From Corydoras sp. C115 (Eukaryota > Chordata > Actinopteri > Siluriformes > Callichthyidae), in the NCBI GenBank assembly GCA_019802505.1, contig JAFMOC010000023.1, positions 286,501 to 350,500 on the forward strand: 64,000 bases of DNA, written 5' to 3'. Each line of letters begins with the position of its first letter. Position 1 is the first letter of the stretch. The notes below the pieces were generated by a model. The model was not told the DNA's origin, did not search any database, and was given only the letters and a program-made list of their open reading frames with translations. Below are positions 53,321 to 64,000 of the stretch, piece by piece. A program made the position numbers and the translations under genes.

Positions 53321-53672
53321 CATCGACTTGTTTCTTGTTTTCTTTGATACATCAATCAAAACAAGCCTCGTGGTGACCTGTGAAGTTTACGGGATAAACT
53401 CTAACGGCGCTATCGAGTGTAACGGGACACCTTAGAACACCTCCATGTTTTGTGAGGGGGAGGCCTCGAGCTAATTTTATACCTTCACCCCTTTACTCAT
53501 GTTCTCCAACATTCATCCACACCGAGCAGAAATGTGCACGTAAAACAGATCGTTTTATGCAATCGACTCTTTTATTCCTCATCCTAAAACACTAGAAACT
53601 TATTCGGACACTGCTTTTAAAAGGTTATAAAAGACGCCCTATGCTCCATGTGGACAGCTGACATAAAAAAAC

Positions 53673-53893
53673 TCATCCATCATCTTCCACATTATCCTGT
53701 ACTAGGGTCGCAGGCACACTCACTCACACAAACACACTGTATATGGGGCAATCTGGAGAATTCAATTTACCTTGAAACATGTTTTTGGACTGTGGGACGA
53801 AACCGGAGAACCCGCAGGAAACCCACGCGGACACGGGGAGAACATGGAGACTCCACCCAGATTGGGCCTGGAACTGGGAATCCCCAGCCCTGA
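53673..53893 (-). mobile_element. tRNA-derived SINE, partly deleted
   Basis: Reverse copy; the 3' body is shortened and the head is replaced by a poly-T run (53896-53914). Confidence 0.8.
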
Positions 53894-54042
53894 GTTTTTT
53901 TTTTTTTTTTTTAAAACACCCCATATTATGTTCAATCACTTCATCCTAAATAACTTCCACTTGTGAAGTATGAAATTTAGTAGAAAATGGACATTTTGTC
54001 CATAGATTAATTAATTAATTAATTACCACTAACTAGTTAATT

Positions 54043-54415
54043 AGGGTGGCACAGTGGCTTAGTGGTTAGCACATCTGCCTCTCAGCACTAGGGATTCCCG
54101 GTTCGAATCCCCATCTGGGTGGAGTTTCCATGTTCTCCCCATGTCCGCATGGGTTTCCTCCGGGTTCTCCAGTTTCCTCCCACAGTACAAAAACATGGAT
54201 CAAGTCAATTGAGTTCTCCAAATTGCCCCATATAGAGGGTGTATGTGTCTGTGTGAGTGAATGTGTGCCCAGCGAGAGATTGGCGCTCTGTCCTGGGTAT
54301 ATCTGCCCAGTGCCCGAAACGTTCTCCCCTGGATAGTCATGGGGAACCCCCCCCCCCGGCATGAACCTAGTATAGGATAAAGAGGTAGTTAACGGATGGA
54401 TGGATGGATGGATAG
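54043..54415 (+). mobile_element. tRNA-derived SINE between cmya5 and tent2
   Basis: Full-length copy with a (GGAT)n tail, flanked by 'agttaatta' duplications. Confidence 0.9.
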
Positions 54416-55481
54416 TTAATTAATTGGCCATTTTTTATTGATTCATGTGTGGTCATCGACGATGAACAATTGTGCAAAGTTTCAGCTTAATTGGATAACG
54501 GAAAGTGGGTGAAATAGCATTTGCAAACTTTTTACCAGATACACAGACAAACAGATGACGCTAAGATAAGGGTGGTAATAAAAAAGAAAATAAAGTTAAA
54601 AGTCACAAATTCCTGCTCTGTAAAAGAAATAATGAGAGAGAGATCAATGAGAGACATTTTTTTAGAAAATGAAAGCGAAAAATGGGAAAATTGCATGGCT
54701 TCTTAAAATTTGTAGCCAGTGGTTTCATTTATTAAAAAAATGAAAGTCTTTGGAACTTGCGAAAAAGATTTTTTTTGTAACAGACATGCCTTTAATTAGA
54801 TATTAAGCACTTGCTTATAATGTGTAACTAACAAAAACATGATCAAAAATAGTTCAGCTCACTTTCAATGCCCTAAAAAGCCTCTTGAGATGACTGAGAG
54901 AAACGTTTTGGTTGCACTAGCAGCTAATATAAATTTTGGTTCTGGAATATGAAGTATAAACGCATGGGCAACAAACAGGGAATGTAGTTTTAAGTTAGGA
55001 TTTAATTATTTAAATATACATAAAAGACTGTACAAACTATACAAAAGATGGAAAAAAAACCTGAACATTTGGATAAGTTGGCTGAAGAAATCCCACCAGA
55101 ATTCAAGTTTTAAAAACCAGACGCCAAAGCAGAGCTCAGATGCAAATTCAACTTTCATTAGAAACACAGGTAATAACAAAATGAATGCAAGAGAGGATTT
55201 GTTCTGGAAAAAATAATCCAATTAATCAAGGAAACAGTCCTTATCAAAATCCACCTTATCTGAAGCTCACACAGTAGTTCAGCTTTTCACACTCTAACCT
55301 CATGGCACCCGATTGTGCTAAACTTCAGATTTAACTCATCCACCAAAGAGTTCCAGCAGAGGTGTTAAACCATGATGAGGCATATTGTATGAAAAACCTT
55401 CATGGTTCAGTACAAAAAAAGGTCACAGAAAGACTTTAGATTTTTCATTGAAAGGTCTCAGAAAGGCAGCATGATCTCCGC
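54416..55481. other. cmya5-tent2 spacer and tent2 3' UTR
   Basis: AT-rich sequence without a recognised gene. It should contain the tent2 3' UTR; an AATAAA on the - strand lies at 54729-54734. Confidence 0.5.
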
Positions 55482-58400
55482 TTATCTTTTTGGTTTCCTC
55501 TCACTGATGGGTAAAATAGAATTCAGATCTTTCCTTAGTCGCAGCACCTGCCAGGACTAAAAAGATTTGCAGATTAAGAAATGCATACATATAGAAAATA
55601 GTAAAACAAAAAATAAAATGTGGGTTTAAATCACAAACCTCCAGAAACTGTTTTTTGATGGCATCAAACTTGAATTTCTCATGAACAGCTCTGGCAGTGT
55701 TGGTCCCATCGAATGGTTCTGTAATCATAAAGGAGCATTAATATCGCTTAAGAAAATATAACCACCTTACAATAGCAATCCTTTGGTATCTGTATAAAAA
55801 AAAGATGATAAGTTATGTGACTGACCTAAAGAGATCAAACATTTTTATATTTCTCAGAACTGTCCATGGCTTTGATTACATTACATTATGTAACATCTTG
55901 TACAGACGACAGAGGAATCAGACTTATTCAACAGTTTTTCTAAACACAACCAAAGATTTTTAAAGGTCCAGCTTCTGGTCAATGACCATTTCTGGCACAG
56001 TGTAAAGGACACTTTGTGCCAGTTTATTAGTTATTACAACAACAGCTTTATTTGCTATGAAACAAAAGAAAAGTTTTGTGCCATTACAGAAAGAGGTACT
56101 TTGGCTGGCTATGTTGGCAATAAATATGGATTTGAGCTCTAAATAGAAACTCAAGAGCAAGATCACATTCATGCAGCTCGTCCTTCTTATAGATCTATTA
56201 GCATAGGAGCAAAATTTCTGAGAAGTGGAATAGAATTCTGGAAGTGTTACCCTCCACACAGATGAACTTGTCTTTCCATTCCCAGGTGTTTGGCTTGGGC
56301 AGCGCCTTCGCCTCACGAACAGAGATGATGTGCTTGTCCCAACTGTAATACATACCAGCAATGCATGGAATGTAAATCTGACACCAATTCAGCACAAATA
56401 TCTTTTTTTAATATAGTCTTGTTGACTTTTCATTTTTTATTAGGTTCGTAAGTCATTTTGTAGGTTTAGCCAGTGTTTACCAAAAGGGCAAACGTCAAAC
56501 CTGTTGCCATCAATCAAACAGTTAAATGAAACATGAGCGTTCCAGCCTAGAAGAGATTTAGGAGACGGGCCACCCTTATTCAAAGGGAAGAACTAAGCCT
56601 CAACTATGTGGCAACACTTGCACATGCAGAAAGTCATTGCTCTAATTGAGTGTGAAAACAAAGACAGAAAGACAGTTCCTCTCTGATTTGCATCACCTGA
56701 ACACATGCACATTTATCATCCTATAAACATACAGTAGTTCTTACACAAAATATTTAAGATTGTTATATGGTTGACTTTCTTCAAGGAGTCAATACAGGCC
56801 TCTTAAAAGTGTACGTTTCAACTTTAGAAGCTGGGGTTTGGATGTCAGATGTCATCTTTGTTAGAACATCTACATGTGTTTACAACAGTCAGGTAACTTA
56901 CTAATAATAAGAATTCATTTCATAATCTTTGTTGCATTTTGTGTGTCCAGTCCTGTCTCCAAAGCCAAAAAATCCAAGACGCAGAAATCTACTTGATTTA
57001 AATGGGATTGTTTTTAATAAAATTATTTAAAACTTAGTTGGCCCTTTTCCCAGTAGCTGATGGCGCCAAAAATATAATTTATGGTATTTAGCTAACTCCC
57101 TTATTCAGGATGACTTGCAGAAGTAGAGATGTGATCCAATGTAAACATGTGAGGGCTTTGAGATGTTACTTAATATCCCAACAGCAGCAGATTGTTCATC
57201 TTGGTCATGTTAAATCCTGAATAAACACAGTGGTGGGTTAATTACTGAAGTGCTAGACTTTTAACCAGAAGACTTTCAGTTTAAGTTTCAGCACTCTGGA
57301 GTTGCCACTTTGAGTCTCGTGCATTTATTGTTGTTGGTATACCTCTCATCATGATCAATGTTATGGATAGGGTCTCATACTATCGGAAAATAATCTTTAA
57401 ATACCTTACATGATCAGCAGTTATAAAATCACTGATTTTATTATTCTAATGGTAAATGTGCACATTCTAAGTTGTTGGCCAAATGTCCTCATCATATACA
57501 ACAATGCACTAATATCAAAATTGGCTGGTTAGCATGTTAGTGCAGGTATACAGGTGACTTAAAATGTTTGGAGAACACCAGAACGGCACTTACCTGAAAA
57601 TTGTGGCATAGTATTTTAAGAATCCGAGCAGCAAATCTCCAAGGGATGACTGGTTTTTTGACATGAATGAAGGAATGTGCTTGGGTCCCTCTGGTACTCG
57701 CTGAATATCCATTACAGGGATAAAACACTCCTGCAAAGTTATAGCCATAATTTACCACCTTAAAAAGGTTAACTTAAAGCCAGTCTTTGTTTTGCACTCA
57801 GGTTGTCTTTTAGACTAATGATTTTTATATGATATGCACATTTTTAAGATTTACTCACAGGGTAATCTCTTTGAAGGCAAGGAATTACAGGTTCTGGAAG
57901 AGCTAGAAAAAGAAATAAATCAAATTTAGATTTCTGTATTGTACTTATTTAACATATTCAAAAGACGATTATTAAATCAAATATAAAAATACAGTAAGTT
58001 TTAAGAAAAATATATATAATACAAAATACTTGTTTCAATTACAGTACTAAATAAACATTACAGGAAACAAACCTTTGCTCATTTTAATATCCAGTTATAA
58101 TATTTACTAAATTTAACAAAAAGACCTGTAAGTAATAGCTTTTTTTTAATTTGAAGGTAAAAATTCATAAATATAAATATGAAACTTCACGATTGCACTT
58201 ACTCTGGAGGTAATGTAGGACCATCAGGACCAGTGTGTAGCTGCTCAATGTTCCTCGACTTGCATCATTTATTCTGTGATGACTGGCCCACTTTTTGATT
58301 ACAAGAATAACAGGGCGAACACGCTTTTCAACTAACAAAAAATAAATATTTCAACATAAAATTAATATTACAGTATAATGTATATGTTTAAAAGACACCA

Positions 58401-61400
58401 GTTCTGATTTTAGTATGGCGTTCAGTACTGTACTGAGCCAAAAACCAACTCACTGTATGCATATGTGCGCAGAAGGAAGGTGTTTCTGATCCCAACAGTG
58501 TTGTTAACATTTAAATCAAACTCCACTCCACTGCAAAAAGAACAGATTAAATCAGAGTTAGAAACATTTACATCCATTTTAAAGTTCATTCTTTGTAAGA
58601 CCTCATTAATTAATTGCATTTAAATTGTTTATAAGCCATATAAGAAAAGGGTTTCAAGTGAAAAATAAAATTGTAAAAACTCTAAATAAGCTGTTAAATA
58701 TAACCATGATCCGATTTACACCAAGTCTGTACCCAGAAACTGCTTAAAAAACATGCAAGACATCTGAGAAACAGATAAACAGCTTGCAACATATTAGACT
58801 TCTCGTTTAAGTACCAAGGACCTTATATAGGCTCTGTGAGCTATTCAAAAACATACCTCACTCGGTCCCTAAACTTCAGTATGGGCACTTTTGCACGTAT
58901 AAGATAAGGTCGCTCAACATAAGCTGCCAAAAAGAAAAAGAAATATTTTAAACAAAATACAATGTTTGTCAGATTTTACAAACAAGAATTTGAAAAATAC
59001 TTACACATCTTGTATAACAACTTCTGAACAATGCTTAGTATGTTTATAGCTTCTGTTCTCTGATTAAACTACAAAATGGAAAGGACAGAAAACAAACACG
59101 AACCAAAAGTATGTAAGTGAATTATGTCTGAACTGGATTATGATCACATTAGTTCTTAGAAAATGCACTTACTGAACCATCTTTAACTACAAGACATAAA
59201 TCTGCATCACTGGTGCGACTACCAAATCCATTTAGAGATGATCCTGCTAGAAAGACCCTCGCACCTGTAGGAATAGTACAATATGTAGGCTCATATCAGC
59301 AGCAAACAAAATAAATATACATTTGAAAGTAAAATATTTACTTTCAAATGTGGTGACATTATATTAATATATTTACATTGTGTAAACACTATTCCCGAAC
59401 CAGCTACTCCTAAATAAATATTTGAATATTTTAATTAATAAAAATAATTTTATTAATAAAAATTAATAAAAAGGATAATAAAAAAGGTAAAAGAACATAT
59501 AATTACAGTCTATATAATTGTAAATAAAAATAAATAAATAAAGTAACTTTAAGTGGATGTGAAAACATGACATACATGGAAAGTGTCTCTGGATATCTCT
59601 TTGCAACTGAGCACGGCAGAACTCTTTCTTCTCCAGATCCTGGTCCTGCTGCTCACAGGCTTGAAACAGCTCCAGGATCTGCCGGCTCAGCTGCAACACC
59701 GATATTTTCATTAAGCCAGTTTATTCCACATTAAGTGATGTACTCAACATCTCATGCCCTTCATTAAAACATGAGGACCAAAAAGTCCCACATACTTTTC
59801 TATAGGAAGCTTTCTCAAGAACTACATACGTATGTTTTCTATGTGCCTGCAAAAATGCTTGATTAAAATAACACCATCTGAAATTATGTTTATGAAAACA
59901 GCTTAAGGTGATTTCACTTTATGACATGGTATACCATCAGCCATGATGAATTGTGGCTGTGAAAGGATGCATCAGTCACATTTCCCATTTTCCCATCGTC
60001 ACGGATGAAATTTCAGATGAATGCTTCTGCTTTGTTCTTGGTTGCTGAGATTTTATTAAAGCTCATTTGCCTTCTGCTCACCTTATGGTGCAATCTGTGA
60101 TTCTATTTGATCAAGTTATCTGACTTACTGAAGCCTTTCTGTCAGCAAGACATTCTGTTAAAACCAACAAGGTCTTTTCATGTCCTTACAACTTAATGGA
60201 TGTTTTTTATGGCACCACTGAATAAAGTTTATAGACTATAAATCCGAGATCTACAATACAGCCAAAATCTGTGCACTGCTGCTACATGACAGCAAAACTA
60301 AGTCAGTGTTTGCAATTATGGTTTCAGTGAATATATTACAAAAAAAAAAAAAAAAAAAAAAAACATGACCTTATATTTCAGTCACACCGACCTTATCTTT
60401 GATGACGTGCGGTGGCAGAGCATTAGAAGCATCATGACGGGACTCGCTGCAGCTGAACAGAAGTGGAACACATCCAGTTGGTTTGGTGCTGCTAGGCTGC
60501 ACATGAGAGTAAACAGGTGACTGGACTCCACCTACAGACGGGTTGATCTGTCCGTGTTCACTATGACGTGCAGGACTAGAACTGCTGTTTTTGATCTGTG
60601 GTCCATGTGCATGTGGTGAACTGTATCGCTGCCTTTTTAAATCATACTCCGAGGTCTGACCATTGGATTTTCGCCTAAAACATAAATAGATAGTGTTAGG
60701 AAATCTGAAATTTCCCCAATGAACCAATTTTGAAGGCGTCAAAAAGCACAGTACAGATGATTTCAGAGTTATTCAAATCAAGCGGTTTATTTATGACAAA
60801 CCGAGTCAAAGCAGTGTTCAAGATCGCGATCCGACTCTGATCTCAGCACCACACCGGTTCCACCAAGACAGAGCCCTGAAGTCCAGTTTCTGACCGTATT
60901 TATTGAAACACCCATCCCTCGCTCTGCTTATTGTGAAACTTGTTGAAGGAGTTCTATGGGGGGGGGGGGGGTGAACACGCCGTTCCATCCCTTATCTGGG
61001 AGAGCTCGATACAGCTCGGCTGCCCTTGAGCTTTATCCACCAGCCACCAGATGCATCTAGTTTTCATGAAAACTATAGGCCTGGGGCAATTGTTGGCACG
61101 ATTGCCCCATCGTTATTGAATGCGCCAATTCCCTTCAACACAAAGTACTTACAAATCACAAATTTTTTATCCCTTCAATAGGAGAGTAACAGTGGTGTTG
61201 TTAAATAAAGTTGGTTATTAAAGTTAAAACACTTACTTCCTGGAGCCATTAGAAACAGCGTGAGATACATCCGATGCGGACTTCCACTGAAACGCTGGGA
61301 TAAGATTGGGCCATTGGGACAGATGTTGGCCATGTAAGCTGGAGGAAAGAAACCATGACAGTTACTGAACTTAAATAAACATACTAAATGTTTGCTCAAT

Positions 61401-63220
61401 ATTTCAGTTGTTCAGTCCTGGGACACTCATCAGTTCTTCTTAATGTACAGATGAACTTTTAATTCTACAGACTGTAATCTAGCCGTTTGTCTACACTTTT
61501 TGTTAGTTAACCCTTAACTTTATTGGCCTCTGATGGTCAAGGCATGATCTTAAATTTTAAACAAAATAAAATAAATTAACTTTAAACTAGGCGGCACAGT
61601 GGCTTAGTGTTTAGCACATTCGCCTCTCAGCGCTAGGGATTCCCGGTTCGAATCCCAATCTGGGTGGAGTTTCCATGTTCTCCCTGTGTCCGTGTGGGTT
61701 TCCTCCGGGTTCTCCGGTATCCTCCCACAGTCCAAAAACATGGATCAAGTCAATTAAGTTCTCCAAATTGCCCCATGTAGAGTGTGTGTGCGTGTGTGTG
61801 TGAGTGAATGTGTGCCCAGTGATGGATTGGCACCCTGTCCTGGGTGTATCTACCCAGCACCCGAAACGTTCTCCCCTGGATGGGCATGGGGAACCCCACC
61901 GCGACCCTAATAGAGGATAAAGCGGAAGATAATGAATGAATGAATGAACTTTAAACTAAATTGTAGTTATAATCTAATAACATTAAGTTTAATAACATTT
62001 TCTTCAGCACATGAAATAAAAACATTTTCAATATAATTTCATCGTGATTAAAACTCTGTACGTGATCTCATCTAGTCCATGATTATCTTACTAAACAAAA
62101 CAAAAATAATTTAACTAAGTCTACTGGTGTGTGCGGCCAGCCACCACAGTACTGCTGCATCATATACATGACCACATTAAACTCTCATCAGGAAAACAGA
62201 TATCTTGTGTGAAACCAGACCTTCCTTCTAGCGCTACTGGAAATAGGTTTGAAGATGTGCAAGATCAGTTAATACACCTTCTGACCCTCCTGAAATCTAA
62301 ATTCCAAAATGTTATTCTCACTCATCAGTTTGCAGGTGACAGAGCTAATTAGGAATCTTCAGACCCTGTGGCAAGGTTCTCTAGAAGTGATACTGTCATT
62401 TTATAGGACTGATTTGATATCAGTCATTAGATATAAAGTTCTAGCAAAAGTCCTATACGTGCCAAGTATTTCTGGTGGTGTAGAGCAGCGTCGTGGAAAT
62501 AACAACAAGAGGAGTGCAAACTGGAAAACTGTGTTGAAAGGTCAAGTAATCACAGAAATGTAAAAAAAAAAAAATTTATAAAATAAAAAAATAAAAAACA
62601 CGTTTTACATTCTGTGATCTGCTTACAATTAAAATGAATATTAAACTACAGCAAGTTGATCCAGATTACATTTTTATTTTCTTGTTTCCCCTCATTGCTT
62701 CACTGCTTATTCCAACCTTTAAAAAAAAATAATTTTAAAGAAAATCAAAAGTATGACTGGCTGAATTATGTAATAAAAATGAAATGTTTTCCCACTGAGT
62801 GCCTTGGGCAAGGCAATGAATCGCGATTGCTCCCCAGGCGCTGTGTACAGGGCTGCCCACCGCTCTGGGCATGTGTGTTCACTTCACTCAGTGAGTGTAT
62901 GTGCGCGTTTCACTGCACAGATGGGTTGTATGTGGAGGACAAATTCCTCTGTGTGTAAGGCAAAGTAGACAAAATAGATTACTTTATTACCATAAAAACT
63001 GTAGCTCCCTCCGATTTAAAGTCGACGGCACAAATATTCTTGCCAATACTGATTAGGTTTATTCTTGAGTGATTAAAATATTTACTTACTTTGTGTTGGT
63101 TAGGTTCAAATGGCTTTCTATTAGCCGCTGCTGCAAAAGGTTATGGGGCATCAGGGGCTGGTTAAACTGGGTGTTAAAGCTCCCATGTTTATGGGGGAAG
63201 ACTGGTGATCTGGGAAACAT
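55482..63220 (-). CDS. tent2: Terminal nucleotidyltransferase 2 (GLD2/PAPD4), 14 coding exons, 495 aa
   Basis: Non-canonical cytoplasmic poly(A) polymerase that lengthens mRNA tails (CPEB-dependent in oocytes and neurons) and monoadenylates some microRNAs. Coding exons in transcript order: 63090-63220, 61237-61338, 60392-60674, 59576-59690, 59173-59264, 59005-59068, 58857-58923, 58454-58530, 58203-58331, 57859-57902, 57594-57730, 56251-56342, 55639-55718, 55482-55556. The sum is 1488 nt and phases are consistent. The N-terminal ~170 residues are divergent and disordered (MFPRSPVFPHKHGS...). The nucleotidyltransferase core has GSSLNGFGSRTSDADLCLV at about 218-236 with the catalytic pair D230/D232, and the third Asp in VEFDLNVNN (about D290). 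The PAP-associated domain has SSLGDLLLGFLKYYATIFSW and EPFDGTNTARAVHEK. It ends DLNSILPISERKPKR. No RNA-binding domain is present, as usual for GLD2. Human TENT2 is 484 aa. The start is the first ATG of the exon and matches the family N-terminus MFP. Confidence 0.96.
59320..59350. repeat. Perfect inverted repeat, 14-bp arms
   Basis: 59320-59333 and 59337-59350 are exact reverse complements with a 3-nt loop, in a tent2 intron. Confidence 0.8.
60341..60363. repeat. Poly-A tract
   Basis: 23 consecutive A in a tent2 intron, just downstream (on the - strand) of the 283-nt exon. Confidence 0.9.
60775..61141 (-). mobile_element. Possible solo LTR or other GC-richer insertion in a tent2 intron
   Basis: A block of distinctly higher GC than its surroundings. 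On the - strand it begins TGTTGAAGGG and holds an ATAAATAAA near its far end. No clear target duplication or coding sequence was found, so the LTR call is tentative. Confidence 0.3.
61591..61949 (+). mobile_element. tRNA-derived SINE in a tent2 intron
   Basis: Full-length copy flanked by 'aactttaaacta' duplications. Confidence 0.92.
62790..62950 (+). mobile_element. 3' fragment of a third SINE family
   Basis: 'ccccaggcgctgtgtacaggg', 'ctgcccaccgctctggg', 'gtgtgttcacttcact' and 'tgtatgtggaggacaaattcc' match a body common to another fish SINE family. The tRNA-like head was not seen. Confidence 0.6.
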
Positions 63221-63481
63221 GCTCTTCCGTGAAAACAGCAATCATCTGCCGCCAGCTGTGACAGAAAAACCACAACAGACATTAGAATTTTTTCTGCCTG
63301 GACATGTGCTCGGCTGAAAACAAAAGAAAAGTAATTAAATACAATCCACTACAGTTAATAAGCTTCAAATTACACAATACGGGTCGTGCAGCTGGACTTT
63401 CTCTTTGAACGCACATTAAGAGACACAGATCGAAACGATTACTGAGGTTTAATGTGATTTACAAATCGCAACCGACAACAT

Positions 63482-63808
63482 TCATTCATTCATTCATTAT
63501 CTCCCGCTTTATCCTCCATTAGGGTCGCGGTGGGGTTCCCCATGGGAGAAGGTTCTCCAGGGGAGAAAGTCTCAGGTGCTGGGCAGATACTCCCAAGACA
63601 GGGCGCCAATCCATCGCTGGGCACACACTCACACACTCAAACACACTCTATATGGGGCAATTTAGAGAACTCAATTAACTTGATCCATGTTTTTGGACTG
63701 TGGGAGGAAACCGGAGAACCCGGAGGAAACCCACGCGGACACGGGGAGAACATGAAAACTCCACCCAGATGGGGATTCGAACCGGGAACCACTAAGCCAC
63801 CGTGCCGC
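63482..63808 (-). mobile_element. tRNA-derived SINE upstream of tent2
   Basis: Reverse copy about 260 bp upstream of the tent2 start, with the region around the B-box shortened ('gaaccgggaaccactaagcc'). Confidence 0.88.
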
Positions 63809-64000
63809 CCAACCGAAAACATAAATAAACTAATTAAAACGTAACGTGTTAGTACAGAGCTGTTTTTACACATTTATAATACGATGATATGTTAGTTTAC
63901 AGTAGGTTAACTTAGTTTAGACCACATGAGTGTAACGCACACACTTTAAATACACCTCTGTAAACGATTAGAAACCAAACGTTTCCATATTTCACTTCAC

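Overview
This window is vertebrate genomic DNA, almost certainly from a teleost fish. It shows small conserved exons with GT/AG borders, large AT-rich introns, and dense tRNA-derived SINEs of fish type. It also carries the gene order thbs4 - mtx3 - cmya5 - tent2, the same order and relative orientation I know from human chromosome 5q14. The species cannot be named from the sequence. A V-SINE/Mermaid-like second SINE family would fit an otophysan such as a catfish, but that is only a hint. All calls come from reading the sequence by eye; no search was run.

Layout. (1) 1-8.5 kb, + strand: a tandem array of a gene I do not recognise. Two gene bodies are present (copy 1, 2488-4667; copy 2, 7111-8241), plus the 3' flank of a third copy at the left edge (about 134-786). 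The protein has a His/Pro/Met-rich start and an acidic/aromatic, activation-domain-like end. Copy 1 has expanded an in-frame ~117-residue unit four-fold and has acquired a 215-bp stretch that must be spliced out to restore the reading frame. (2) 9.0-23.2 kb, - strand: thbs4 (thrombospondin-4), all 21 coding exons resolved, 955 aa. (3) 25.0-32.1 kb, + strand: mtx3 (metaxin-3), 9 coding exons, 301 aa, divergent from thbs4. (4) 38.2-53.1 kb, - strand: cmya5 (myospryn), 13 coding exons including a 23-nt micro-exon, 1744 aa, convergent with mtx3. (5) 55.5-63.2 kb, - strand: tent2 (GLD2/PAPD4 cytoplasmic poly(A) polymerase), 14 coding exons, 495 aa. In each gene the exon lengths sum to a multiple of three and every junction phase matches, which is the main internal check on the models.

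The rest is introns and spacers full of repeats. There are about 33 copies or fragments of one ~330-bp SINE with pol III A- and B-box motifs, in both orientations and many with visible target-site duplications. There are a few copies of a second, V-SINE-like family, two non-autonomous pogo-type DNA transposons with the same internal deletion (both in cmya5 introns), one short MITE-like element, and many microsatellites. The four named genes are not an operon or pathway: thbs4 is an extracellular matrix glycoprotein, mtx3 an outer-mitochondrial-membrane import factor, cmya5 a striated-muscle scaffold, and tent2 an mRNA tail-extending enzyme.

The most novel region is the left-hand tandem array: lineage-specific-looking genes, repeat expansion, possible intron birth, paralogous empty sites that date SINE insertions, and a shared upstream block with CTCF-like, E-box and CRE motifs.
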